From an uncultured Bacilli bacterium (GTDB lineage Bacteria > Bacillota_I > Bacilli_A > RF39 > UBA660), in contig CAKPIT010000001.1 of NCBI GenBank assembly GCA_934162445.1, forward strand, positions 62,001-126,000: DNA of 64,000 bases. The letters are read 5' to 3'. A model generated the notes under the pieces. It was not told where the DNA came from. It worked only from the letters and a program-made list of their open reading frames with translations, and made no database searches. Position 1 is the first letter of the stretch; every line of letters begins with the position of its first letter. The translations under genes were made by a program, and so were the position numbers. Below, one piece after another: positions 33,371 to 42,750 of this stretch.

Positions 33371-34046
33371 TACCCATACCTCTTTTAAACTTCATATTAG
33401 GAAAACTCTTAGCCAAGACATGATCAGGATACACCCTATCATAAAACCTTCCAACTGGTCCTACCGCTTTAATATCATTTCTTCTTAAAGAACTACGAAT
33501 TAAAGCACTCCATGATATAAGCATATCTAAACTTAAAAAAATAAAAATAATATAAAAACAAATAGTACCAATCTTAGGACTAATCATCTCTACCCACTTT
33601 GAAAAATAAGGATATATTATCTTTACAAATAAAAGTGAAAAAAGCCCCCACACTAACATAAATGGAATCGTCGTTCTTCCATTAATATTTAAAAACTTTT
33701 GACTATAATCCCATGACGTAGTATGCGTAAATACTTCCTGTAAAAAACTAATCAAATACTCAAAAAAGCCACCTAATACCCCCCCATATAAATAAGTCTT
33801 TAAATATGAATAATTAGGCTTAGCAAGAAGAAGAACCATCACCACCGCTCCCGCTCCATAAACAGGACTAAATGGCCCATAAATAACCCCTCTTCTAACC
33901 TCATAATTAATAACACCCGTCGCTAAATAAACTCTCACCAAATTAAGGATTTCCTCATAAAAAGCCCCCAAGATAGAAGCAATCACAAATACCAAAAACA
34001 ACTTTTTAAAAGAATATCCTTCAGCAAATACTTCTTTATTTTTCAT
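33363..34046 (-). CDS. CmpB-like membrane protein (DUF1113), second copy
   Basis: Integral membrane protein of the same family as the one at 22255. Shared blocks are FLVFVIASILGAFYEEILNLV, RRGVIYGPFSPVYGAGAV, GGFFEYLISFLQEVFTHTTSWDYS and INGRTTIPFMLVWGLFSL. 227 residues with about six hydrophobic segments. GATGAGGGGAAGTT precedes the ATG, and it is translationally linked to the downstream GT2. The family is called an ABC permease by database convention, but no ATPase lies here. Confidence 0.82.
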   Translation of the reverse strand: MKNKEVFAEGYSFKKLFLVFVIASILGAFYEEILNLVRVYLATGVINYEVRRGVIYGPFSPVYGAGAVVMVLLLAKPNYSYLKTYLYGGVLGGFFEYLISFLQEVFTHTTSWDYSQKFLNINGRTTIPFMLVWGLFSLLFVKIIYPYFSKWVEMISPKIGTICFYIIFIFLSLDMLISWSALIRSSLRRNDIKAVGPVGRFYDRVYPDHVLAKSFPNMKFKRGMGND

Positions 34047-34125
34047 AACTTCCCCTCATCTAGCAATATTTTATCATACTTTAAAATATATCACAAATAT
34101 AACTATTAATTTATTATATTATAAA

Positions 34126-34148
34126 CAAAAAAAGAAGATTACCTTCCT
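34126..34148 (-). terminator. Weak terminator after miaA
   Basis: Short stem GAAG/CTTC around the miaA stop codon, followed on the minus strand by a run of seven T. Confidence 0.4.
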
Positions 34149-35011
34149 TTCAAATATTCTAAAACCTCAAGATAAGTTTTATTAAAATCATCATAACAAG
34201 TATTAAACCAAACCGCCTTAAATTGATGATTAAAAAAAGTATATTGTCTTTTCGCATAATGTCTTGAATTCTTCTTAATATTATCTAAAACCACATCTAT
34301 TGATTCTTTATTATCAAAATAAGGAATAAACTCTTTATAACCAATCCCCGTTCTTAATGCTTTCGAAGTAGCAAAATGCTCTTTAAACTTCATAACTTCA
34401 TCAAGTAACCCATTTTTAACCATATTATCAACCCGCAAATTAATCTTATCATACAAAATACTTCTATTCGTTGTAAGGCCAATAAACACAGTATCACTAT
34501 AAAGTAATTTATTACCATCCTTACTAATTTCTTCATTATTTTCAAGTTTATTTAAAACTCTCACCATACGTCTTCTATTATTAAAGTCACAAGAAAGATC
34601 TTTTTGATAACTATTAATTCTCTTTTCAAGTTCCAAATTACTTAACTCATCATAATTATTAACCTTACTTTCTTCCTCAAATTTATAATCATAAAGAAGG
34701 GCTTTTAAATAAAGACCCGTTCCTCCCACTAAAACAACATTTTTTCCTTCATTAAGTAATTGATCCAAGATTCTTCTGCCATCTTTTTGATAATCATAAA
34801 CTGAATAAGTCTTATCAATATCAACAAAAGATAATAAATGATGACGAACATTTTCCATCTCATTACTCGTAACCTTAGCCGTTCCAATATCTAAATCTTT
34901 ATATACTTGCATTGAATCAAAATTAATGATATCTGCTTGATACTTTTTAGCTAACATAATACTAAGTTTTGTCTTCCCAACGGCTGTTGGTCCTAAAATT
35001 GCAATTATCAT
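34139..35011 (-). CDS. miaA: tRNA dimethylallyltransferase
   Basis: Adds dimethylallyl to A37 of tRNAs that read UNN codons. The P-loop GPTAVGKTKLS starts at residue 7, NFDSMQVYKDLDIGTAK follows, then LVGGTGLYLKALLYDY; all are family signatures. Length 290 is normal. AATTAGGAGGTATT precedes the ATG, 8 bases after mutL. The mutL-miaA order is conserved in Firmicutes. Confidence 0.97.
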   Translation of the reverse strand: MIIAILGPTAVGKTKLSIMLAKKYQADIINFDSMQVYKDLDIGTAKVTSNEMENVRHHLLSFVDIDKTYSVYDYQKDGRRILDQLLNEGKNVVLVGGTGLYLKALLYDYKFEEESKVNNYDELSNLELEKRINSYQKDLSCDFNNRRRMVRVLNKLENNEEISKDGNKLLYSDTVFIGLTTNRSILYDKINLRVDNMVKNGLLDEVMKFKEHFATSKALRTGIGYKEFIPYFDNKESIDVVLDNIKKNSRHYAKRQYTFFNHQFKAVWFNTCYDDFNKTYLEVLEYLKGR

Positions 35012-35019
35012 AATACCTC

Positions 35020-36804
35020 CTAATTCATTGCTCTTTTAAAAAGCCTTTCTAACTCATAATTACTATAAGTAATAATCGTTGGTCTCCCATGTGGACACGT
35101 AAATGGATTATCACAGCTTCGCAAATTATCAAGTAAAATCTTAGCTGATTCTAAAGTAATATAATCATTAGCCTTAATACTCATCTTACAGGCCATTGTG
35201 GCTGCTGTTTTATAAATAAATTTCTCTTTATCAAATACCCCCTTTTCCAAAGTAATAGCAATAATTTTTTCAAGTGCTTCCTTCTCATATCCTTCATAAA
35301 ACCAAGTAGGATGATATCTCACAATAAATGTATTATCTCCAAACTCTTCAAGGCCAATTCCAATTTCAAGAAGACTAGCAAGATGTTCTTTAATCTTAAT
35401 AAATTCATCCTTAGGATACTCAAGCTTTATTGGTACTAATAAGGAAATAGTCTGTTTATTATCTTTTAATAAGGCCTTTAAAACCTTCTCATAATTAACC
35501 CGTTCATTGGCCGCATGTTGATCAATTAAATACATTCCATCCATATTCTCCGCAATAATATAAGTCTTATGAACAATTCCAACTGGAAACATCTCTTTTA
35601 TTTTATGTTCTTCTTCAAAAGACTCTAAAACCACTTCCTCACTCTTATCAACAACTGTTTTATTATCATTATCAAAATCAATTCTTAAAACATCACTTTT
35701 CACTTCTGGTTGATAAGAAATTACTCTCTCTTCACCAGAATCATCATCACTATCAATCATCATCATATCATTAATTTCATAAACTGTTTCCAAATCTCTA
35801 ATATTAGCATGAGGAATTAACAAAAGTTCTTTTAATTTTTTACTAAATGTTTTGGTAATTATCTCCTTTAAACTATCCATCTTTGAAAACTTAATATCCA
35901 TCTTTTGTGGATGAATATTTATATCAATCAAAATCGGATCAACATCAATATTTAAAACTACAATCGGATACTTATCTTTAGGAATATAAGTATGATAACA
36001 ATCAATAATAGTTCGATTTAAATCAAGATTTTTAATTACTCTTCCGTTAACCAAAGTTGTAATAAAATTACGATTTGTCTTAGCAATCTCTGGATACCCA
36101 ATATATCCAGAAATAACATAATCATCATTACTACCATTAACCTCAATCATCTTCTTAGCTACCATACCCCCATAAATAGCATAAATTACTTTTAATAAAT
36201 TACCATCCCCAACCGTATTAAGTAACTCTTTATCATTATTGATTAAGACAAACTTAATAAACGGATAGGATAACGCCATTTTATTAACATAATCAACAAT
36301 CAAGGCAAGTTCCGTATATAAATTTTTTAAATACTTAAGTCTTACCGGCGTATTATAAAAAAGATCACTCACTTCGATTGTTGTCCCTTTCATTAAAGGA
36401 GCTAAAGAAACTTCAATAAGTTTTCCGCCATCAACAACAACTTTCGTTCCCACTCCATCTTTACTAGTAGTTAATACCATCTTAGAAACAGAAGCAATCG
36501 AAGGAATCGCTTCTCCTCTAAACCCTAAGGATACAATATTAAAAAGATCATCTAAACTACTAAGCTTACTAGTAGCATGTCTTTCAAAAGCAAGAAGTGC
36601 ATCATTTTTATCCATTCCAACTCCATCATCACTAACAACAATTTTTTTAACCCCCGCATCCTCTAAAACTATCTTAATAAAACTACTATTAGCATCAATC
36701 GAATTTTCTACAAGTTCTTTAACTACATTAAGACATCTTTCTACTACTTCTCCAGCTGCTATCTTATTAGCTAAATCATCACTCATTACTTTTATTGTAC
36801 TCAT
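35020..36804 (-). CDS. mutL: DNA mismatch repair protein MutL
   Basis: GHKL ATPase of mismatch repair. N-terminal motifs are intact: KELVENSIDAN, DDGVGM, RHATSKL and GFRGEA. The C-terminal domain carries the endonuclease metal-site motif DQHAANERVNYE (about 426-437) plus ACKMSIKA and CPHGRPT (about 570), so it is the nicking MutL of bacteria without MutH. 594 residues. No mutS lies directly upstream; instead a prepilin-like gene and uvrC precede it, which is unusual for mutL. Confidence 0.97.
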   Translation of the reverse strand: MSTIKVMSDDLANKIAAGEVVERCLNVVKELVENSIDANSSFIKIVLEDAGVKKIVVSDDGVGMDKNDALLAFERHATSKLSSLDDLFNIVSLGFRGEAIPSIASVSKMVLTTSKDGVGTKVVVDGGKLIEVSLAPLMKGTTIEVSDLFYNTPVRLKYLKNLYTELALIVDYVNKMALSYPFIKFVLINNDKELLNTVGDGNLLKVIYAIYGGMVAKKMIEVNGSNDDYVISGYIGYPEIAKTNRNFITTLVNGRVIKNLDLNRTIIDCYHTYIPKDKYPIVVLNIDVDPILIDINIHPQKMDIKFSKMDSLKEIITKTFSKKLKELLLIPHANIRDLETVYEINDMMMIDSDDDSGEERVISYQPEVKSDVLRIDFDNDNKTVVDKSEEVVLESFEEEHKIKEMFPVGIVHKTYIIAENMDGMYLIDQHAANERVNYEKVLKALLKDNKQTISLLVPIKLEYPKDEFIKIKEHLASLLEIGIGLEEFGDNTFIVRYHPTWFYEGYEKEALEKIIAITLEKGVFDKEKFIYKTAATMACKMSIKANDYITLESAKILLDNLRSCDNPFTCPHGRPTIITYSNYELERLFKRAMN

Positions 36805-36815
36805 ACTAACTCCTT

Positions 36816-37217
36816 CTAATCACAAACATCACTTTTATAACTTTGACATTTAAGACACACTTTATATTCCAAATCACGATTATAAGAAACAACTCCCTTA
36901 TTAACCACTTTCACATAACTACCACTAACACAACTACTATTTTTATTCCTAGGATCCATCATCTCTTCTAAAAATCCCTTATCTTTTAACTCCTGAGCAT
37001 CTAGCACTACTTCCTGATTAACATCTGGAACCATATCACTATTTTTAATTAAATAATTAGTAGCTGCCGTTTTTAAATTCTTTTCATAATCATCAATAAC
37101 AGCCTTTGTGGTACTCCTTAAATATGATGATACCCCAACATATGCAAGACCCATCAAAATACCTAAAATTGCAATTACAGCCAAAAGTTCAATTAACGTA
37201 TAACCCTTTTTATTCAT
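36816..37217 (-). CDS. Type IV prepilin-like protein
   Basis: Pilin/pseudopilin-type protein: MNKKGYTLIELLAVIAILGI is a prepilin leader with cleavage after Gly5 and the conserved Glu at mature position 5; mature residue 1 is Tyr rather than Phe. The C-terminal globular part has cysteines in SSCVSGSYVKVV and KVCLKCQ. ATG 37217 follows GAGGAGGATAATA. It overlaps uvrC slightly and precedes mutL. No pilus ATPase or prepilin peptidase gene is in the window. The globular domain resembles that of the protein at 41702. Confidence 0.88.
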   Translation of the reverse strand: MNKKGYTLIELLAVIAILGILMGLAYVGVSSYLRSTTKAVIDDYEKNLKTAATNYLIKNSDMVPDVNQEVVLDAQELKDKGFLEEMMDPRNKNSSCVSGSYVKVVNKGVVSYNRDLEYKVCLKCQSYKSDVCD

Positions 37218-38979
37218 TATTATCCTCCTCATGTAACACTTGATAAAGATTATAAGCAGGATTTTTCCCTACTATCTTTTCAAGTTCCATTAATGATACT
37301 TCCTTCATTTTCTTTATTGATCCATATTTTTTTAATAATTCCTTCTTCTTAACCTCACCAATACCATCCACTAAATCTAAATAACTAGCAAATAACCCCT
37401 TACTCTTAATATTACGATAATAAGTAATAGCAAACCGGTGAACCTCTTCCTGAATCTTTGATAAATAAAGAAACAAATTACTATTATTTTTAATTTCTAA
37501 CACTTTAAAATCCTGATCAATTACCGTACTAGTCCGATGATGTTTATCCTTCTTTAACCCAATAATCAAAACATCCAGATGAAGACTATCAATAATCTCC
37601 TTACACACCTTAACCTGTGCCTCTCCGCCATCAATTACAATTAAATCGGGTAACACTTCATTATCCATAATTGCCCTAAAATAACGGCGATAAATAACCT
37701 CACGCATTGCACTCAAATCATCTTTAACATCAGTACTAATTTTATATTTACGATAAAAATTCTTCAACGGTTCAAAATCTTCAAATACAACCATGGCTCC
37801 CACATAATAAGTACCAAATAAATGTGAGTTGTCAAAACTTTCCATCCTCGATACTTTTCTACCTAACAAATTACTAAGTTCTAAAAGAGCCTCCCTCTTT
37901 TTCTTTTCATCATTTTGTAAAGTCGTAAGTTCTTCATTTAAAACCACTATAGAATTCTCTTTAGCAAGATCTACAAGCTGTTTCAAATCTCCTCGCATCG
38001 GAACATGAACCTTAACATTTAAATAACTACTTAAAATATCAGGATCCATCGTCTGTGGTATTAAAATCTCATGAGCCAAAATATTTTTTTCATAAAAATG
38101 AATAATAAACTGATACATATCATCCACTTCATTATCAAGTGTCATCAACGTCTCATGATGTTTTCCAAACAAAATTCCATCTCTTATAAAAAACACCGTA
38201 ATAGATAAATAATTATCAACCCTTGTATAAGCAAAAATATCAAAATTATAATTCTTCTTCAAATCAATCTTCTGTTTAGCAAGAGTAATATCAATATCTT
38301 TTAACATTTCCCGAAAAGCAAGAGCCTTCTCATAATTCATACTAAGACTCGCTTTTTCCATTTTATCTTTTATTTTCTCTTTAATAAAAGTATTATTTCC
38401 CTTTAAAAAACTAACAATTTCATTTGTCATGTCACTAATAGTTTTCTCATCAACATCATGTACACAATATCCCAAGCACTCATTAATATGATAATAAAGA
38501 CATTCCTTCTTAGGAAGCTTTTCACACTTTCTTAACGGATATAATCTATTAATCATATTAACTGTTTTTCTTGCTGCCCCCACATTTGGATAAGGCCCAA
38601 ACAATCTATGATTTTTCTTATGTCTTTTAACATTACGAACCACCCTAAGCCGTGGATACTTTTCATTAGTTAACTCAATATAAGGATAACTCTTATCATC
38701 CTTAAGTAAAATATTATATTTAGGATTATACTTTTTAATAAGATTAATCTCTAAAATTAAACTCTCAAGTTCACTACTAGTAACAATATATTCAAAGTCA
38801 TCAATATCACTAACAAGCATTGCCGTTTTTCCCGTGACATTACCCCTAAAATAACTACTAACTCTTCGCTTTAAATTTTTCGCCTTCCCTACATAAATAA
38901 TATAGCCATTTTTATCTTTCATCTGATAACTACCGGGAAGTTCTGGAACCAGCTTCAACTTTTCTTTAAAATCTTTCAT
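37210..38979 (-). CDS. uvrC: Excinuclease ABC subunit C
   Basis: Dual-incision nuclease of nucleotide excision repair. In order: GIY-YIG domain (GSYQMKDKNGYIIYVGKAKNLKRRV), UVR motif near residue 200, a central Cys-containing region, the RNase H-like endonuclease domain (ESFDNSHLFGTYYVGAMVVF, DLIVIDGGEAQV) and helix-hairpin-helix (LVDGIGEVKKKELLKKYGS). About 589 residues. ATG 38979 follows GGGAGGAGTTTTG. First gene of the uvrC-prepilin-mutL-miaA unit. Confidence 0.97.
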   Translation of the reverse strand: MKDFKEKLKLVPELPGSYQMKDKNGYIIYVGKAKNLKRRVSSYFRGNVTGKTAMLVSDIDDFEYIVTSSELESLILEINLIKKYNPKYNILLKDDKSYPYIELTNEKYPRLRVVRNVKRHKKNHRLFGPYPNVGAARKTVNMINRLYPLRKCEKLPKKECLYYHINECLGYCVHDVDEKTISDMTNEIVSFLKGNNTFIKEKIKDKMEKASLSMNYEKALAFREMLKDIDITLAKQKIDLKKNYNFDIFAYTRVDNYLSITVFFIRDGILFGKHHETLMTLDNEVDDMYQFIIHFYEKNILAHEILIPQTMDPDILSSYLNVKVHVPMRGDLKQLVDLAKENSIVVLNEELTTLQNDEKKKREALLELSNLLGRKVSRMESFDNSHLFGTYYVGAMVVFEDFEPLKNFYRKYKISTDVKDDLSAMREVIYRRYFRAIMDNEVLPDLIVIDGGEAQVKVCKEIIDSLHLDVLIIGLKKDKHHRTSTVIDQDFKVLEIKNNSNLFLYLSKIQEEVHRFAITYYRNIKSKGLFASYLDLVDGIGEVKKKELLKKYGSIKKMKEVSLMELEKIVGKNPAYNLYQVLHEEDNNE

Positions 38980-39012
38980 CAAAACTCCTCCCACCTAAAT
39001 AGATCCACTTTT

Positions 39013-39041
39013 ATTTTAGCTTTTTTTCCTAAAATAATCAA
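39013..39041 (-). promoter_or_regulatory. Promoter of the uvrC operon
   Basis: Minus strand: TTGATT, 17-base spacer, TAAAAT. Confidence 0.65.
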
Positions 39042-39045
39042 CAAT

Positions 39046-39070
39046 TAAAAAAGACAAGATTATCTTGTCT
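39046..39070 (-). terminator. Terminator after the headless surface-protein gene
   Basis: Stem GACAAGAT/ATCTTGTC with a one-base centre, then a T-run on the minus strand. It lies just downstream of the gene ending at 39072. Confidence 0.65.
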
Positions 39071-39071
39071 C

Positions 39072-39771
39072 CTAATTCGATAAAACAAACGGATCATCCT
39101 TAGTACCAGTTCCACTAGCAATAGTTACTGTATCCTTCAAAAACATCGCTGGCCTAACTTCCATATTCTCTCCAACACTACTTAAACGAAGCTCATCATT
39201 ATAATGTATATAATTAATTCTATCAGCATTAACACCAATAGCTGTTAACGTTACAAATGGATTTGTATACATACTCTCACCAATACTAGCTCCAAGCTCT
39301 CCTAATCGTAGTAATCCAACCTTAGCCGTCACCGTTGAACTAGTTAAAGTTTTATTAGCAACATCATCATATTTGGCTAACCTATAATCATCACCAGAAC
39401 CATAAAGAACCATTCCTAAATACCAAGTTGAACTATCAACTATCATATTACTTTGTCCCGTTTCTAAATAACTAGTTAAAAATTCATTATTCAAGAAACT
39501 TCCAAAAGTAGTACTAGTTACATTAGAAAAATCTTCCGCTGCAATCTCCCAGTTGATTTCTGAGTTTCCTGTTAATGTACTAGAAACGGTAAAATCAAAA
39601 TATTCGCCTTCATTAAGTCTTACTTTCCCCGTGGCATCAGTTGTAGGCAGTACTCCTCGCATACTAATAATATTACTACTTTCTTCATAAGTCATTTGCA
39701 TAATACCAGTAGTAACCGTATTTAAATTCCTACCACTTTGACTAAAAGCAAAACTTGCATAACTAACACCC
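39072..39771 (-). pseudogene. Headless chimeric surface protein (BspA-type head + lectin-like tail)
   Basis: The first part (GVSYASFAFSQSGRNLNTVTTG, then MQMTYEESSNII and TDATGKVRLNEGEYFDFTV) matches the N-terminal module of the BspA-like protein at 43573 almost residue for residue, but the upstream MKRKEK signal-anchor part is missing and no start codon precedes it in frame before the terminator at 39799. An ATG at 39701 could start a 209-residue cytoplasmic product. After AAEDFS the sequence jumps to a tail (STTFGSFLNNEF, SSTWYLG, VRPAMFLKDTV) homologous to the C-terminal repeat of the protein at 39833. It looks like a recombination product that has lost export. Confidence 0.65.
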
Positions 39772-39798
39772 TTTACACTTTCCTTAGTAAAACAGCAT

Positions 39799-39822
39799 AA
39801 AAAAAGGAAGAAATTTTCTTCC
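39799..39822 (-). terminator. Terminator after the 39833 surface-protein gene
   Basis: Stem GGAAGAAA/TTTCTTCC with a one-base centre, followed on the minus strand by seven T. Confidence 0.75.
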
Positions 39823-39832
39823 TATAAAGACA

Positions 39833-41698
39833 TTATCCTAAAGAAACTATAAATGGATTATTTTTAGTTCCATCCCCACTCACAATTACTACACTTGATT
39901 TTAAATTCATAGCCGGTTTAATGGCCAATTGATCAGTAGGAGCATTAGCTACAGCACCAGTATCAATGGTTGAATCAACAGTTCTAACCTTACCACTTTC
40001 AAGAGGTGTTAAAGTCCAATAACTACTATTATTAGTACCTCTATCAAATTGTCCACTCATTAGTTCACCATATCTTAATAAACCATAATTACCATTATAA
40101 ACAGTAGTTGTTAATGTAGAATTAGCCGGATCACTATATTTAGCATTTAAATATGAGTCAGTAGAACCAACAGTACCCAAATACCAAGTAGCACTTTCCA
40201 CCATGTTTTTTTGATCAGCAGTAAGATAACCAGAAGCAAAATTAATATTTAAAAATGATTTAACCACTGAATCACTGAAAGAAGTACCACCAGAATTATT
40301 AAAAGGAACATTTCCTAATTCTTCAATAGGAACATCACTAACAATCTTAGTTCCTCCAAATTCATGACTAACAATTCGATATAAACTCTTGCTATCACTA
40401 CCAAATTTTACATATTCTCCACTATATCGTGTTGACAATTTAGTTCCAGATTCTGGTACATCATTATCATTCTCTAATCGATAAGGATTATCTAAACTAC
40501 CATCGCCATCCACTACCTTCACTGTAGATTTCAAATTAACAGCTGGTCTTACCCCATAAACTGCATGATTATAAAATGCACCATGCTTTCCAGATTCTAA
40601 AACAGTATTACATCTAATATCAGTAGAACTACCACTAGAAGTTGCCATTGGACTAATAGTCCACCAATTAAGTCCATCATTCAAATAACCAGTTTCAGGA
40701 GTAGCTCCTTTATAAGTCATAGCATATTCGTATGGACTTATTAAACCGACCGAATCAGTTATCAAAGTTGTTTTAGGCGGTTTAGCAGTATTTTCACTTT
40801 GCAAAATAGCAGTTGCATTCCAAACACTATCAGTTTTAATAAAATTATTATAATCACGTAAGTTTCCTAAAAAGCCATCTACTGACGTATCATTTAGCCA
40901 CGATCTTATATAACTATCACCATAAACAGGAGAATCTAAAGTACCACTATAAGCCAAACTTGAAATAGCCCATTGTGTAATAAGTTTAATTGAGCTATCA
41001 CTAGTATTAATTGCCATAGCTCTCCACAATTTACCACTATACCATACATAATTATTAGGATTAACTCCCGTTATAAAAGTTTGTTCACTATCAGTAGTAT
41101 CAATACTACTAGATGCAAGATTTTTAGTTAATATAGTAGCAAGCTTACCAGTTTTCTGAGTTCTATCAAAACTTTCAACTACCACTTTACTCTTATATGT
41201 AGTGCCTTGTACACTATTATCGGCATTCTCATCTAACCATAACCACAATTTATAAGTAGCAGATACCGTTGGATTAATCTTCTTTTCTTTAAAAATTTCA
41301 AACGTTCCACTACCCAAACTATTAACACTAACAACCCCTGAATCATAATTATCACCAGTAAGACGCATCTTTATATATTTATTATTAAGTGTATTAGCAC
41401 TATCCTCTTCAAGAGAAATATGATAATAAGCATCAATATTACCACTATTAGTAATTGTAAAAGTATAAGGTTCCCCCTTAAGAGCTATACTATCAGGCGT
41501 TGGCGCCGCATTCGTAAGATTAACAAAATTACCATCCTTAAAATCAACCTTCAAAATACCCGCTGTCATCGTCACCTGTTTCGTCCCATTAACAGTCATT
41601 TTTAAAACCGCATAAGTTGAACCAATCAACGCCAAAACACTAATTAAAACCGTTACACCCACTAATATAATATACTTTCTCTTAGTTTCCTTAGTCAT
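39833..41698 (-). CDS. Surface protein with TasA/CalY-like head and two lectin-like (DUF6273-type) repeats
   Basis: Signal-anchored extracellular protein, 621 residues. Basic MTKETKRKY and a membrane segment (about 9-30) precede a beta-sandwich module (~35-180) that parallels the head of the 43573 protein. Two related domains follow (~215-405 and ~425-621), each with a W-Y-x-x-x-L/N-x-x-F pattern and ending GVRPAVNLKSTVKVVDGDGS or IKPAMNLKSSVVIVSGDGT, resembling DUF6273-type ligand-binding domains of gut Firmicutes. AAGAGGAGTAGAGT precedes the ATG. It lies 3 bases after a pilin-domain membrane protein. Adhesion is a guess. Confidence 0.75.
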   Translation of the reverse strand: MTKETKRKYIILVGVTVLISVLALIGSTYAVLKMTVNGTKQVTMTAGILKVDFKDGNFVNLTNAAPTPDSIALKGEPYTFTITNSGNIDAYYHISLEEDSANTLNNKYIKMRLTGDNYDSGVVSVNSLGSGTFEIFKEKKINPTVSATYKLWLWLDENADNSVQGTTYKSKVVVESFDRTQKTGKLATILTKNLASSSIDTTDSEQTFITGVNPNNYVWYSGKLWRAMAINTSDSSIKLITQWAISSLAYSGTLDSPVYGDSYIRSWLNDTSVDGFLGNLRDYNNFIKTDSVWNATAILQSENTAKPPKTTLITDSVGLISPYEYAMTYKGATPETGYLNDGLNWWTISPMATSSGSSTDIRCNTVLESGKHGAFYNHAVYGVRPAVNLKSTVKVVDGDGSLDNPYRLENDNDVPESGTKLSTRYSGEYVKFGSDSKSLYRIVSHEFGGTKIVSDVPIEELGNVPFNNSGGTSFSDSVVKSFLNINFASGYLTADQKNMVESATWYLGTVGSTDSYLNAKYSDPANSTLTTTVYNGNYGLLRYGELMSGQFDRGTNNSSYWTLTPLESGKVRTVDSTIDTGAVANAPTDQLAIKPAMNLKSSVVIVSGDGTKNNPFIVSLG

Positions 41699-41701
41699 AC
41701 T

Positions 41702-42088
41702 CTACTCCTCTTTTCCTGTTATATAATTATCATTATTACATACTAAATGTACTTTATAGATATAATCATCACTATCTTTAACTACTTCTACATAACTTTT
41801 AAAAAGATCACACTCTTTATTATTAATATCTAAAACTTTCTTAATATACCCTTCAACAACCAAAGCATTTAAAACTACTCTCTTTTTTCCATCATCTTTA
41901 GGTAAAAAATTTAAATTATTACTATAATAAACCTCACTCGCTTTAATAATTTCATTTTCAACTCTCATATAATAATTAACCCGTTTTTTTAGATATAAAA
42001 ATCTATTAACATTAACTATTAATAAAATAGAAATAATAACTAAAAAGCATAAAATAACTCCTAAAGTTTTCCTTTTCGTTAACTTCAT
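41702..42088 (-). CDS. Membrane-anchored pilin-domain-like protein
   Basis: 128 residues: a basic N-terminus and one membrane segment (about 8-28) without the prepilin G-x-x-x-x-E signature, then a globular part. That part matches the mature domain of the prepilin at 36816: EVYYSNNLNFLP, VLNALVVEGYIKKVLD, ECDLFKSYVEVV and YKVHLVC align with its NYLIKNSDMVP, AQELKDKGFLEEMMD, SSCVSGSYVKVV and YKVCLKC. It is co-transcribed with the VUT transporter upstream and the surface protein downstream. Confidence 0.65.
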   Translation of the reverse strand: MKLTKRKTLGVILCFLVIISILLIVNVNRFLYLKKRVNYYMRVENEIIKASEVYYSNNLNFLPKDDGKKRVVLNALVVEGYIKKVLDINNKECDLFKSYVEVVKDSDDYIYKVHLVCNNDNYITGKEE

Positions 42089-42648
42089 CTTTTCTTAACT
42101 TCTTTTTCACAAAACCATATTAGAATAAAAGCTACTATCGCTTCCACTATAATAGTCAATAAATAACTACCAAAAAATGCTCTCACCATCATTCTACTAG
42201 CAAACAACATACTAACCAAATTATCTACAAGCATTGCAAAAATATAAGTAGCAAGTATTGATAATTTATTATTATCTTTATTATCCATTAATCGTTTGTA
42301 AATAGTTAAATTAATCATTTGACTAATAATATAAGCAAAAATTTCCCCCGTTACCGGAATATAATTAATATCATAAGATGATAATAAACTAGACACCGTT
42401 ATAAATAATAACAACATTAAAGCTGAATAACTAATACCATTCATTGTCTCTTTATAACCATATTTTTTAGTAATAATATTAGCTACAAAGTATCTAAATG
42501 GATAAACAAATATTCCTCCTGCTAAAGTTACCTTAAATAAAGTAAAATCAAATTTACTTAAAACATATCCTAAAATAGTCACTGATGTTAATAACAAAAT
42601 ATAAACCCAACTAGCTACTTCTTCTTGATTACTTTTTTTTCTAGCCAT
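42085..42648 (-). CDS. VUT family (YhhQ-type) queuosine-precursor transporter-like protein
   Basis: Membrane protein of the VUT/YhhQ family (187 residues, about six segments), whose E. coli member imports queuine precursors. GGIFVYPFRYFVANIITKKYG near the first third is the family block usually read as FPLTYLVSDVISEVYG, with D replaced by N, and RMMVRAFFGSYLL lies near the end. AGAGGAGGTTAGTTAG precedes the ATG. No queuosine genes are in the window, so the substrate is open. Confidence 0.78.
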   Translation of the reverse strand: MARKKSNQEEVASWVYILLLTSVTILGYVLSKFDFTLFKVTLAGGIFVYPFRYFVANIITKKYGYKETMNGISYSALMLLLFITVSSLLSSYDINYIPVTGEIFAYIISQMINLTIYKRLMDNKDNNKLSILATYIFAMLVDNLVSMLFASRMMVRAFFGSYLLTIIVEAIVAFILIWFCEKEVKKR

Positions 42649-42691
42649 CTAACTAACCTCCTCTTACTCTTATAAATAATATATCATAAAA

Positions 42692-42725
42692 AGAGCAAAA
42701 GAAAAAGACTAAATTAATAGTCTTT
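42692..42725 (-). terminator. Terminator upstream of the VUT gene
   Basis: Stem AAAGACTA/TAGTCTTT, T-rich on its minus-strand downstream side. It separates the VUT operon from the IS remnant. Confidence 0.55.
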
Positions 42726-42750
42726 AAATTATTTATTGTAGCGTTACAAT

